Below, piece after piece: positions 34,570-43,067 of a stretch of DNA of 47,283 bases (the first letter of the stretch is position 1; the number at the start of each line of letters is the position of its first letter). Under the pieces are notes generated by a model that made no database searches, was not told the origin of the DNA, and was given only the letters and a program-made list of their open reading frames with translations. Origin of the DNA: SBAX01 sp043806315 (GTDB lineage: Bacteria; Planctomycetota; Phycisphaerae; UBA1845); NCBI GenBank assembly GCA_043806315.1, contig JAZDHF010000188.1, forward strand, positions 1-47,283, in the 5' to 3' direction. The translations under genes and the position numbers were made by a program.

Positions 34570-34956
34570 CTAGGCCGGACTGTCCAACCGCTCGATCAGC
34601 TTCTGGAGTTCGTCGATCTCTGCCGCTGTTAACCGCTCTGTGCGAAGAAGTTGCAGCACCAGCGGACCCGCGGCTCCGTCGTACAACTGCGTCAACAAGG
34701 TTCTGAGCCGTGATCGCGTCACTCGTTCTCGTGAGACCTTGGCCCGGAAAACGTGGGCGAGGTCCGACTTATCACTGGCCACGTAGCGTTTTTGTTCCAA
34801 GCGAGTCAGGAGGGTTTGGACGGTCGTGTAGGCAAGGCGGCGACCGTGTTCATGCAAGTGGTTAAGCACCTCGCGGACGGTCGCGGGTCCGACCTTCCAC
34901 AAGGCCTTGAGCACCTCCAACTCGGCGCTCCCTAGATCGTGTTGTCGCTCAGCCAT
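34570..34956 (-). CDS. blaI: BlaI/MecI/CopY-family repressor
   Basis: 128 residues from the ATG at 34956, which places the conserved start LGSAELEVLKALW at residue 7, as in BlaI; an upstream ATG would add 15 unconserved residues. The winged-helix domain covers about 7-80, with YTTVQTLLTRLEQKRYV as the recognition helix region. The dimerisation helices follow. Such repressors bind TACA-TGTA dyads and are removed by proteolysis triggered by their BlaR1 partner, encoded next. The likely target is its own operon and perhaps the divergent sugar-transport operon. Candidate operators lie at 35054-35127. Confidence 0.92.
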   Translation of the reverse strand: MAERQHDLGSAELEVLKALWKVGPATVREVLNHLHEHGRRLAYTTVQTLLTRLEQKRYVASDKSDLAHVFRAKVSRERVTRSRLRTLLTQLYDGAAGPLVLQLLRTERLTAAEIDELQKLIERLDSPA

Positions 34957-35053
34957 TGGTCGAACCCGGCCCGGTGCAGGACGGAAGGGGTCAGCAGGCA
35001 CGGTCCGCCGACCTCGCCGGAAGACCGTGCCGCCCCGCCAACCTCGATACTCC

Positions 35054-35127
35054 TACATCCGTCGGAGGAAGCCTACTACATTTGTCGGAGGAAGTCAACC
35101 GCCCTCTGCACATCTTACAAAACTGTA
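35054..35127. promoter_or_regulatory. BlaI-type operator region and promoter for blaI
   Basis: An 18-base direct repeat, TACATCCGTCGGAGGAAG and TACATTTGTCGGAGGAAG (35054 and 35077, two mismatches), is 23 bases apart. The second contains the dyad ACA-TT-TGT. A third site, TACA-AAAC-TGTA, is at 35116-35127. On the minus strand TTGACT (35098-35093) and TAGGCT (35075-35070) are 17 bases apart, a plausible promoter whose spacer is covered by the second repeat. This suits repression by BlaI. Confidence 0.5.
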
Positions 35128-35305
35128 CAACTCCGCCGGGCTTCGTCGAAGTAAAGCTGCCCGCCGATCCGCCTTGCGGCGCTGACCGGACGCGGGTCCT
35201 TCCGTTGTCGGTCGGGTGCGACCGGCGTACGCTAGCCGCCGCGGAATGCGGACATTGCGGATCTCAGGGTGCTGGGCGACCCAGGCGGTTCGAGAAGGGT
35301 TCAAC

Positions 35306-36280
35306 ATGAAACGGACGGCAACCGGAGTTGGTAGGGACCATCGCGTCGAATGTGCGGCAGCGATGCTGCTGATCTCGCTGCTCTCGATCGGCGGTTGCCG
35401 GAAGGAGGAGCCGGCCCGCGACGGCGGCGCAGCAACGAGTCCCTCTGCTGCAAAAACCATCGGGGTGTCACTGCTGACCATGCAACATCAGTTCTACCAG
35501 GAGCTGCGTGCCGGCCTGGAATCGGCCGCGGACAGGAGTGGGTTTCGCCTGGTTGTGGTGTCGGCCGAGTTCGACTCTTCCCGGCAGGCCAATCAGATCG
35601 ATGAGTTTCTTGTCCAGAAAGTCGACGCCATCGTCGTGTGCCCGTGCGACTCACGCAGTGTGGGCGCCAGCATCGCCGCGGCGAACCGCGCCAACATTCC
35701 GGTCTTCACCGCGGATATCGCCAACAATTCCAGCATCGGCAAGGTGATGTCGCACATCGCCTCGGACAATGTGCAGGGCGGGCGCGAGGCCGCGAAGCTC
35801 TTGGCTACCGCCATGGGCAACAGCGGGAAGGTCGCGATCCTGTCCCATCCGGAGGTCGCCAGCGTGACCGACAGGGTGCGCGGCTTCAAGGAACAGCTCG
35901 CGGCCAATCCGAAGATCCAGATCGTGGCGGAGCTCTCGGCGGAGGGGAAGCGCGACAAGGCCGTCCGGGTGATGGAGGACCTTCTGCAATCGCATCCCGA
36001 CCTGAGCGGGGTATTCGGCATTAACGACGATACGATCCTCGGGGCGCTGGCCGCGATTGAAGCGGCGGGCAAGGTCGGCAAGATCCAGATTGTCGGATAC
36101 GACGCGACGCCGGAGGCGCGGGCGAAGATCGCGGCCCGCGCCGTGTTTGGTGACGTCATCCAACATCCCCGCCGCATCGGCGAGTTGACCATTCAGGCCA
36201 TCGGCGAGTATTTCGCCGGGCGACCGCCTGCACCGACGGTGCAGGTCGAGGTCGGAACCTACACCGGCAGTACACCATAG
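35306..36280 (+). CDS. Sugar ABC transporter substrate-binding lipoprotein (RbsB-type)
   Basis: 324 residues from the ATG at 35306. The lipobox LSIGGC near residue 21-26 directs lipidation of a Cys. The periplasmic-binding-protein type I fold follows: TIGVSLLTMQHQFYQELRAG, VDAIVVCPCDSRSVGASI, SHIASDNVQGGREAAKLLA, LSGVFGINDDTILGALAAI and VGYDATPEARAKI. It should bind a monosaccharide outside the membrane for the RbsA/RbsC complex encoded just downstream. The presence of a secreted alpha-mannosidase in the same operon suggests mannose or a derivative rather than ribose, which is inference. It is divergent from blaI. Confidence 0.93.
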   Translation: MKRTATGVGRDHRVECAAAMLLISLLSIGGCRKEEPARDGGAATSPSAAKTIGVSLLTMQHQFYQELRAGLESAADRSGFRLVVVSAEFDSSRQANQIDEFLVQKVDAIVVCPCDSRSVGASIAAANRANIPVFTADIANNSSIGKVMSHIASDNVQGGREAAKLLATAMGNSGKVAILSHPEVASVTDRVRGFKEQLAANPKIQIVAELSAEGKRDKAVRVMEDLLQSHPDLSGVFGINDDTILGALAAIEAAGKVGKIQIVGYDATPEARAKIAARAVFGDVIQHPRRIGELTIQAIGEYFAGRPPAPTVQVEVGTYTGSTP

Positions 36281-36299
36281 CGCGGAGGTAGGTGTTTCG

Positions 36300-37817
36300 G
36301 TGGGGCTACCGATACCGCGTGTGCAGTTTACCGGCATCTCCAAGCGCTATCCGGGCGTGCAGGCACTCGATGACGTTTCCTTCTCGGTGGCCCCCGGCTC
36401 GATCCACGCCCTTGTCGGGGAGAACGGCGCGGGAAAGAGTACGCTGATCAAGATCCTCGCCGGCGCGACTCGGTCGGATAACGGCGCGATTCGACTCGAC
36501 GGAGAGCAAGTCCGCATCGACTCAGCCCGGGACGCGCAATCGCTGGGCATCGCCGTGGTGTATCAGGAATTCAGTCTGGTCCCGCACCTGAGCGCCGGCG
36601 AGAACGTGTTCCTGGGTCGCTGGGCGCGCGGCCGGCTGGGGTTCATCTCCCGTCGCGCGCTGCACGCCCGTAGCACGGCGATCTTTCAGTCGCTCGGCGT
36701 CAACATCCGCGCGGAGGACAAGCTCCACGGCATGAGCATCGCCCAACAGCAGATGGTCGAGATCGCCAGGGCCCTTTCCCTGCAGGCCCGCGTGCTCGTG
36801 CTCGACGAACCCTCCGCGGTGCTCACGCCCCGGGAGCTTTCGTCGCTGTTCCTGCTGCTCAAGAAGCTGACCGCACAAGGCGTCAGCGTGGTGTACATTT
36901 CCCATCGGCTCGACGAGATCTTCCACTTGGCGGACTCGGTTACGGTGTTGCGCGACGGCCGGCACGTCTCCACCCGCCCCATCGCCGAGGTGCACCGTGA
37001 TCGGTTGATTCACGACATGGTGGGTCGACCGATCAGCGAGGAGTTTCCCGGGCGAAGCGTCCTTAGGGGCGAGGTGATCCTGCGCGTCGCCGGGCTTTCG
37101 TCGGACGGGCGATTCCGCCACGTTTCCTTCGAGGTCCGGGCCGGCGAAGTGTTTGCCCTTACCGGTCTTGTCGGCTCGGGGAGGAGCTCCGTCGGCAAAG
37201 CCTTGTTCGGCGCGGTCCCGCGTACGACCGGGAACGTCTCGGTGGCCCGCGTTCGGGGTCCGTTCCGTTCGCCAGGCGCGGCCAAGCGCGCGGGGGTCGC
37301 CTACCTGCCGGAAGATCGGCAACGCCAAGGACTGCTGCTGAGTCGTCCGCTTTACGAGAACGTCACTCTCGGTCACATGCAAAGTGCGTCGCGTGGCGGC
37401 TTCGTCAGTCCTCGCCGGGAGCGAGCCATAACCCGAGAGAAGTCGCATGAACTACAAATCCAAGCGGCCCACGCCGGGGTGACGACCGCGACACTGAGTG
37501 GCGGCAATCAACAGAAAGTGTTGCTCGCGCGTTGGCTCCACAAGCGGTACCGCGTCATCATTCTCGATGAGCCGACGCGCGGCGTGGATGTGGGAGCGAA
37601 GGTGGAGATCTACGGCCTGCTGAACCGAATTGCGACGGCCGGTGCGGCCGTCGTGCTGATCACGTCCGAGCTGCCCGAGGCCGCCGGCATGGCCGATCGA
37701 ATCGGGGTGATGAGCGACGGCCTGCTCGCGGGTATTCTGGAGAACGCTCGGCGAGACGTTCCCCAGGAGGCGATCATGCGGCTGGCGGTGGGTGCTCGTG
37801 GAGAGTACACGGCGTGA
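36300..37817 (+). CDS. rbsA: Sugar ABC transporter ATPase with two nucleotide-binding domains (RbsA-type)
   Basis: 505 residues from a GTG start, with GGAGG 11 bases upstream. The first domain has Walker A GENGAGKST, a weak signature MSIAQQQMVEIARAL, and Walker B VLVLDEPSAVLT. The second has a degenerate Walker A region GLVGSGRSSVG, a canonical signature LSGGNQQKVLLARWL and Walker B VIILDEPTRGVD. This asymmetric pattern is typical of RbsA/MglA/XylG ATPases. It begins 19 bases after the binding-protein gene and its stop overlaps the permease start (GTGA). The substrate is most likely a hexose or pentose; the symbol reflects family, not proven substrate. Confidence 0.93.
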   Translation: MGLPIPRVQFTGISKRYPGVQALDDVSFSVAPGSIHALVGENGAGKSTLIKILAGATRSDNGAIRLDGEQVRIDSARDAQSLGIAVVYQEFSLVPHLSAGENVFLGRWARGRLGFISRRALHARSTAIFQSLGVNIRAEDKLHGMSIAQQQMVEIARALSLQARVLVLDEPSAVLTPRELSSLFLLLKKLTAQGVSVVYISHRLDEIFHLADSVTVLRDGRHVSTRPIAEVHRDRLIHDMVGRPISEEFPGRSVLRGEVILRVAGLSSDGRFRHVSFEVRAGEVFALTGLVGSGRSSVGKALFGAVPRTTGNVSVARVRGPFRSPGAAKRAGVAYLPEDRQRQGLLLSRPLYENVTLGHMQSASRGGFVSPRRERAITREKSHELQIQAAHAGVTTATLSGGNQQKVLLARWLHKRYRVIILDEPTRGVDVGAKVEIYGLLNRIATAGAAVVLITSELPEAAGMADRIGVMSDGLLAGILENARRDVPQEAIMRLAVGARGEYTA

Positions 37818-38809
37818 GATCCAGACCGCCTCCGATCGCGGTGCGGGTGTTGATCGCCGGGCGCATGCCCACGATCCTGGTTTTGCTCGTCGTCGCCGCC
37901 ACCCTGTTTACCGGCGGGCAGTTTCTTCAGCTCGACAACCTGGTCAACGTCATGCGCCAGGTCTCCCTGGAAGCCCTGATCGGCTTCGGGATGACCTTTG
38001 TAATTGTGATCGGCGGCATCGACTTGTCGGTGGGGTCGGTTGTGGCACTTACCGGGGTCGTGGCCGCGTTGACCATGCAGGCATGTCCGAATGCTTCGCC
38101 GGCTTTGCGGGTGGGTGCTGGTTTCATCAGTGCTCTTTTGGTCGGCGCTGCCGCCGGCGGGTTCAGCGGGGCGATCATCTCTCGGTTCGCCATTCCACCG
38201 TTTATTGTGACCCTGGTGGCCATGCTCATGGCACGGGGCGCGGCGTTCATTCTTTGCGATGGTCGCCCCGTGTACGAGCTGCCCCTGGAGCTCATGTGGT
38301 GGGGCCGTGGGTTCGTGTTTGAGGATGTCTGGGGGCGGCGACTCCCCACGATGGTGCTGGTGATGTTCGCCGCGTACGGCATCTTCGTCGTGCTTTTCGC
38401 TCGGACGGTGTTCGGGCGAAGCGTCGTCGCCGTCGGTAGCAACGAACAAGCGGCGTATCTAGCGGGCATCCGCGTGCGTACGACGAAACTGGCGGTGTAC
38501 GTACTCACCGGTGTGCTGTGCGGTTTGGCCGGCCTCCTTCAGGACGCCAAGCTGATGGCCGGTGATCCCAAAGTGGGCGAGATGTGGGAACTGAACGTCA
38601 TCGCGGCGGTCGTGGTCGGGGGCACGAGTCTGTTCGGCGGGCGAGGGACCGTGACCGGCACACTGATCGGTGCCCTCATTATTGGCGTGCTCAACAACAG
38701 CCTGAATCTGTTGCACGTGGAGCATTTCTGGCAGAAAATCGTACTTGGCCTGGTCATTCTGGCGGCGAGTTTGCTTGATGCAGGCTTGCGCCGGCTGGAT
38801 GCTCATTGA
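37814..38809 (+). CDS. rbsC: Sugar ABC transporter permease (RbsC-type)
   Basis: 331 residues starting at a GTG that overlaps the ATPase stop codon. About nine to ten hydrophobic helices are visible. The conserved FGMTFVIVIGGIDLSVGSVV motif of the BPD_transp_2 family lies near residue 57, and later segments include YVLTGVLCGLAGLL and VIAAVVVGGTSLFGGRG. It forms the membrane channel for the RbsB-like and RbsA-like proteins. The following glycosidase gene begins right at its stop codon, so the four genes form one transcript. Confidence 0.95.
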   Translation: MRSRPPPIAVRVLIAGRMPTILVLLVVAATLFTGGQFLQLDNLVNVMRQVSLEALIGFGMTFVIVIGGIDLSVGSVVALTGVVAALTMQACPNASPALRVGAGFISALLVGAAAGGFSGAIISRFAIPPFIVTLVAMLMARGAAFILCDGRPVYELPLELMWWGRGFVFEDVWGRRLPTMVLVMFAAYGIFVVLFARTVFGRSVVAVGSNEQAAYLAGIRVRTTKLAVYVLTGVLCGLAGLLQDAKLMAGDPKVGEMWELNVIAAVVVGGTSLFGGRGTVTGTLIGALIIGVLNNSLNLLHVEHFWQKIVLGLVILAASLLDAGLRRLDAH

Positions 38810-38841
38810 ATTCGGCGTGGCCGGCCCGGGAGAGCGTAGAC

Positions 38842-41800
38842 ATGCGAGAAAAACAGGGCAACCTCTGTCACATCGGTGTCGTACTTGCGACTCTAGCGAG
38901 TGTTGCACCGTTGTGGGGCGAAGCACCGATGTTCGATCTTTCGAAGGACAAGGTGCTTTACTGCGTCGGATACGCCCATCTTGACACCCAATGGCGCTGG
39001 GATTTTTGCACGACCATTGATCGGTTCATCCGCGACACGCTCGACCAGAACTTTTCGCGGTTCGAGAGTTTTCCGGGGTACGTGTTCAACTTCACCGGCT
39101 CGGTGCGCTATGAGATGATGAAGGAATACTACCCCGAGAAATTTGAACGGCTGAAAAAGTACATTGCCGATGGCCGGTGGTTTGTGTCGGGGTCGTCCGT
39201 GGACGAGGGGGACGTCAACGTGCCGTCGGCCGAGGCGATCATCCGGCATGTGCTCTACGGCAACAATCTCTTCCGGCGCGAGTTCGGCAAGGAAAGCGTG
39301 GATTACATGCTGCCGGACTGCTTCGGTTTTCCTGCCTCGCTTCCATCCGTTTGGGCGCACTGCGGACTCAAGGGATTCTCCACCCAGAAGCTGACCTGGG
39401 GTTCAGCGATGGGCATCCCGTTCAAGATCGGGGTCTGGGAGGGGCCGGATGGAAACTCCGTTCTCGCTGCGTTTGACCCAGGATCGTATTCCAGTGCCAT
39501 CCAGGGTCGCGTGGACCTCAACCCTGAATGGGTGGACCGTGTGTACGACAATGGTCGCAAATACGGTGTTTGGGCGGATTTCCACTATTACGGCGTCGGC
39601 GACGAGGGCGGCGCGCCGCGTGAACAGGACGTGCAGAACTATGTGGCGAGCGCGGGCAACGCCGATGGTCGAATCAAGGTGGCGCTGGTTTCGTCGGACC
39701 AGTTGTTCAAGGACATCACCCCGGAGCAGAGAGTCAAGCTGCCCCGGTACAAAGGAGACCTGCTACTGACCGAACATTCCGCGGGTACGTTGACGTCACA
39801 AGCGTACATGAAACGCTGGAATCGCAAGAACGAGATTCTGGCCGATGCCGCGGAGCGCGCCGCGGTGACCGCCGATTGGCTGGGCGGGGCCCCGTACCCA
39901 CGGGAGAAGATCAACCGCTCGTGGGTTCGCGTGTTGGCGAGCCAGATGCACGACATCCTGCCCGGCACGAGCATCGCGCGGGCCTACACCTTTTCGTGGA
40001 ACGACGAGCTCGTGGGCATGAATGGATTCGCGAGCGTGCTGAACGATTCGGTCGGCGCGATCGTCCGTGCCCTGGACACGCGGGTGCGGGGTGTTCCGCT
40101 CGTGGTTTATAACCCGCTGTCCATCACCCGCGAGGACGTGGTGGAAGCCGGGGTCTCTTACGAAGACCAGGCGCCCTCCGCGGTGACAGTCTACGACCCA
40201 CAGGGCAGCCCGGTGCCGACGCAGATTCTCGAATCGCGCGAGCACGAGCTGCGCATCGCGTTCCTGGCCAAGACCCCTCCGCTGTCGTGGTCCGTCTATG
40301 ACGTGCAACCGGCCCAGGGTGCGGTGGGCGACGATCCGTCGCTTCGGGTTGGGCAGCGCCGGCTTGAGAATGAGCATTACCTGGTCAACATCGACGACAA
40401 CGGTGACGTGGCGAGCATCGTCGACAAGGACGCCGGCGGTCGCGAGATGCTGGCCGCCCCCGCCCGGCTCGTGTTTACTCGCGAGAAGCCGCAAAACTGG
40501 CCGGCGTGGAACATGGATTGGTACGATCGGCAGAAGGCCCCGATGGATGCCGTCTCGGGACCGGTGCAGGCCCGCATCATCGAGAACGGGCCGGTGCGCG
40601 TCGCGGTCGAGATCGAGCGACAGGGACGCGACTCCATTTTTCGACAGCGCATCCGCCTGTCGCGCGGGGATGCGGGGCGTCGCATCGAGTTCGCCTCCGA
40701 CATCGACTGGCAGTCCGCGGAGTGCGCACTCAAGGCGTCGTTCCCGCTCACCGTGTCCAATCCCAAGGCGGTCTACAACTTAGGGTTGGGAACCATCGAG
40801 CGCGGAAACAACGAACCGACCAAGTATGAAGTGCCCGGTCACGAATGGTTCGACCTCACCGACGCGAGGGGCGAGTACGGCGTGTCCGTGCTGGATGACT
40901 GCAAGTACGGGTCGGACAAGCCTTCCGACAACGAGGTCCGGCTGACCCTCCTCTATACGCCGGGTGTGCGAAGCGGCTATCTGGATCAACATAGTCAGGA
41001 TTGGGGACGACACGAGCTGGTGTACGCTCTCTATGGCCACCGCGGCGACTGGCGCGAGGGTCGAAGCGAGTGGCAGGCCCGGCGGCTCAATCAACCGCTC
41101 CGCGCCTGGCAGGCCGGCCGCCATGCAGGGGCGTTGGGCACGTCGTTCTCCCTGCTGTCCCTCGATCGCGATCAAGTGGACGTCCGCGCGGTCAAACTGG
41201 CGGAACACGCTGACCGCGTCATCGTACGTTTGCAGGAGCTTTGGGGGCGGGAGGTCAACGTTGCGCTGCTCAGTATGGCCGGCGGCATTCTCGAAGCCGA
41301 AGAGGTCGATGGGCAGGAGCGGCGTATCGGTCCGGCTGAGGTGCGCGACGGCAAACTCGTAGTGGACCTTCACCCGTACAGCCCCAAGAGCTTCTCCGTC
41401 GGCCTCGCATCGCCGCCGGTGCGGCTGCAGCCCCCGCGCAGTCAACCGGTTGTGATTCCATTCGATACCGACGTGGCCTCACGCGACAGCGACCCGGCCG
41501 ACGGCGGTTTTGACGCTCACGGGCGGACGCTGCCCGCGGAAATGTTGCCCGCGCAACTGGTCAGTGAGGGCATTCGTTTCGAACTCGGTGACACGGGCGA
41601 CGGGGAGCGGAACGCGATGTCTTGCCGAGGGCAGACCATCGATCTACCCGAAGGTGATTTCAATCGAGTGTACCTGCTGGCCGCCGCCGCCGAGGACTTG
41701 ACGGCAACATTGTTTCTCGGCGATCGCTCCGCGCCGTGGCCGGTCCAATCGTGGACCGGCTTTGTGGGTCAGTGGGACAACCGGGTTTGGGACCGACCGT

Positions 41801-42738
41801 TCGGGGAAATCGACTATCGATGCGAGGGCAAGGTCGTTGGAATCAACGCCGGCTACATCAAGCGCGACCCGATTGCCTGGTTCTGCACTCACCGGCACGA
41901 CCCGCAGCGCCGCAATGAGGCCTACCGGTTCAGCTATCTATTTCGCTACGGTTTCCCGGTGCCGTCCGGCGTTCGCAAGCTGCGCTTGCCCGATGACCAG
42001 CGCATCAAGGTGCTCGCCGTCAGCGCCGCAAGAAACGACAACGATGCGGTCCGCGCGGCTGCACCGCTCTTCGACGACTTCGCCGGGAGAAAGCCGATCG
42101 AAGTCCGCCACGTGTATCCGCCCGCGCCGGTTCCGGTGTACGAAGGCCTCGATCCGATCGCCACCGTGGTCCTCGACCGCCGTGCTCGATTCGAGGATCT
42201 GCGCATGGGCCCGCCTTCGGCGACTGACTATGCCGACGCCGCCTCGGACCAAGGCGTGACCTTCACGTTCTTCGACCGCGACGGCGAGTATCGGCCGCAC
42301 AACCGCGCCGGGGCGAAGGACCATGCTCTGCCGCGACTGAACGACGGCATGTACGCCCAAGACAGCGATGACACCGCGCACTGTGTCTGGTTCGACGGCG
42401 AAGGTCGATTCTATGCCGATCTGCAGACCGGCGTTCGCATCGCGCGGATCAACACCTATTCCCACCACCGCGCCGAGCGCGCCCGCCAGTATTTTTCGAT
42501 CTGGGGATCGAACGCTGAGGCCATGCCCGACGCCGGCTTTCTTCATGGTGGGCACGACGGCTGGACACTGCTCGCGGTTGTCGACACGCGGGAATGCGGC
42601 TCGGGCGGCGTCCACGGAACGTCTGTCGAACCGCCGGCCGGGCAGGCTTGGCTGGGGCCGTTCCGGTATCTCCTGTACATCGCCCCGGCCGGACCGGGCA
42701 CCTTCTTCACGGAAATCGACGTCCGTGCCGCGGAGTGA
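38842..42738 (+). CDS. Secreted GH38-family alpha-mannosidase with C-terminal discoidin-like domain
   Basis: 1298 residues from the ATG at 38842, chosen for its GGGAGAG site and the signal peptide that follows (HIGVVLATLASVAPLWGEA); an upstream TTG overlapping the permease stop is less likely. GH38 catalytic residues are present: AHLDTQWRWD (the zinc-binding His and Asp), DCFGFPASLPSV (Asp nucleophile) and MHDILPGTSIA (the later His ligand). The catalytic and central domains span about 20-860. A jelly-roll region is near 900-1080. A terminal F5/8C-like domain has RLNDGMYAQDSDDTAHCVWF and ARINTYSHHRAERARQYFSI. It should release mannose from glycans outside the cytoplasm, feeding the transporter encoded upstream. 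Confidence 0.92.
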   Translation: MREKQGNLCHIGVVLATLASVAPLWGEAPMFDLSKDKVLYCVGYAHLDTQWRWDFCTTIDRFIRDTLDQNFSRFESFPGYVFNFTGSVRYEMMKEYYPEKFERLKKYIADGRWFVSGSSVDEGDVNVPSAEAIIRHVLYGNNLFRREFGKESVDYMLPDCFGFPASLPSVWAHCGLKGFSTQKLTWGSAMGIPFKIGVWEGPDGNSVLAAFDPGSYSSAIQGRVDLNPEWVDRVYDNGRKYGVWADFHYYGVGDEGGAPREQDVQNYVASAGNADGRIKVALVSSDQLFKDITPEQRVKLPRYKGDLLLTEHSAGTLTSQAYMKRWNRKNEILADAAERAAVTADWLGGAPYPREKINRSWVRVLASQMHDILPGTSIARAYTFSWNDELVGMNGFASVLNDSVGAIVRALDTRVRGVPLVVYNPLSITREDVVEAGVSYEDQAPSAVTVYDPQGSPVPTQILESREHELRIAFLAKTPPLSWSVYDVQPAQGAVGDDPSLRVGQRRLENEHYLVNIDDNGDVASIVDKDAGGREMLAAPARLVFTREKPQNWPAWNMDWYDRQKAPMDAVSGPVQARIIENGPVRVAVEIERQGRDSIFRQRIRLSRGDAGRRIEFASDIDWQSAECALKASFPLTVSNPKAVYNLGLGTIERGNNEPTKYEVPGHEWFDLTDARGEYGVSVLDDCKYGSDKPSDNEVRLTLLYTPGVRSGYLDQHSQDWGRHELVYALYGHRGDWREGRSEWQARRLNQPLRAWQAGRHAGALGTSFSLLSLDRDQVDVRAVKLAEHADRVIVRLQELWGREVNVALLSMAGGILEAEEVDGQERRIGPAEVRDGKLVVDLHPYSPKSFSVGLASPPVRLQPPRSQPVVIPFDTDVASRDSDPADGGFDAHGRTLPAEMLPAQLVSEGIRFELGDTGDGERNAMSCRGQTIDLPEGDFNRVYLLAAAAEDLTATLFLGDRSAPWPVQSWTGFVGQWDNRVWDRPFGEIDYRCEGKVVGINAGYIKRDPIAWFCTHRHDPQRRNEAYRFSYLFRYGFPVPSGVRKLRLPDDQRIKVLAVSAARNDNDAVRAAAPLFDDFAGRKPIEVRHVYPPAPVPVYEGLDPIATVVLDRRARFEDLRMGPPSATDYADAASDQGVTFTFFDRDGEYRPHNRAGAKDHALPRLNDGMYAQDSDDTAHCVWFDGEGRFYADLQTGVRIARINTYSHHRAERARQYFSIWGSNAEAMPDAGFLHGGHDGWTLLAVVDTRECGSGGVHGTSVEPPAGQAWLGPFRYLLYIAPAGPGTFFTEIDVRAAE

Positions 42739-43067
42739 GCCTTTGCCTGCCCGCCACCGTCCAGCCGGCGCTGTATTCGCACCTGTTGCCCGGTGTAGTG
42801 GTTCAGCGTGATTCCCGGTCAACAAACCACGGGGAACGGATGTGGCCTTGACGCCTCTCTGCTCCGGCGGTTTGATTGGCCATTCTATTCTGCACCCGCT
42901 AAGGTTGGGGGCCCCAGCCCTTGGGCTGGGGGACCGACTCGGCGGAGTAGAGCAAGCGCTCCTCCGGACACTCATGGGACGATCACGGAGTTGAACATCA
43001 GTCCCCCACCGCAGGCGGTGGGCCCCCCGCTAAGCCCGGGGCGACTGCTATCCTCACGGCAGGGCCG
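42739..43067. repeat. Gene-free interval with palindromic repeats
   Basis: No gene is supported in these ~330 bases. A perfect 9-bp stem CCCCAGCCC / GGGCTGGGG with a 2-base loop lies at 42912-42931, and a second hairpin, built from CCACCGC and GCGGTGG, at about 43007-43022. They could end the glycosidase transcript or be a repetitive intergenic palindrome. Confidence 0.6.
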
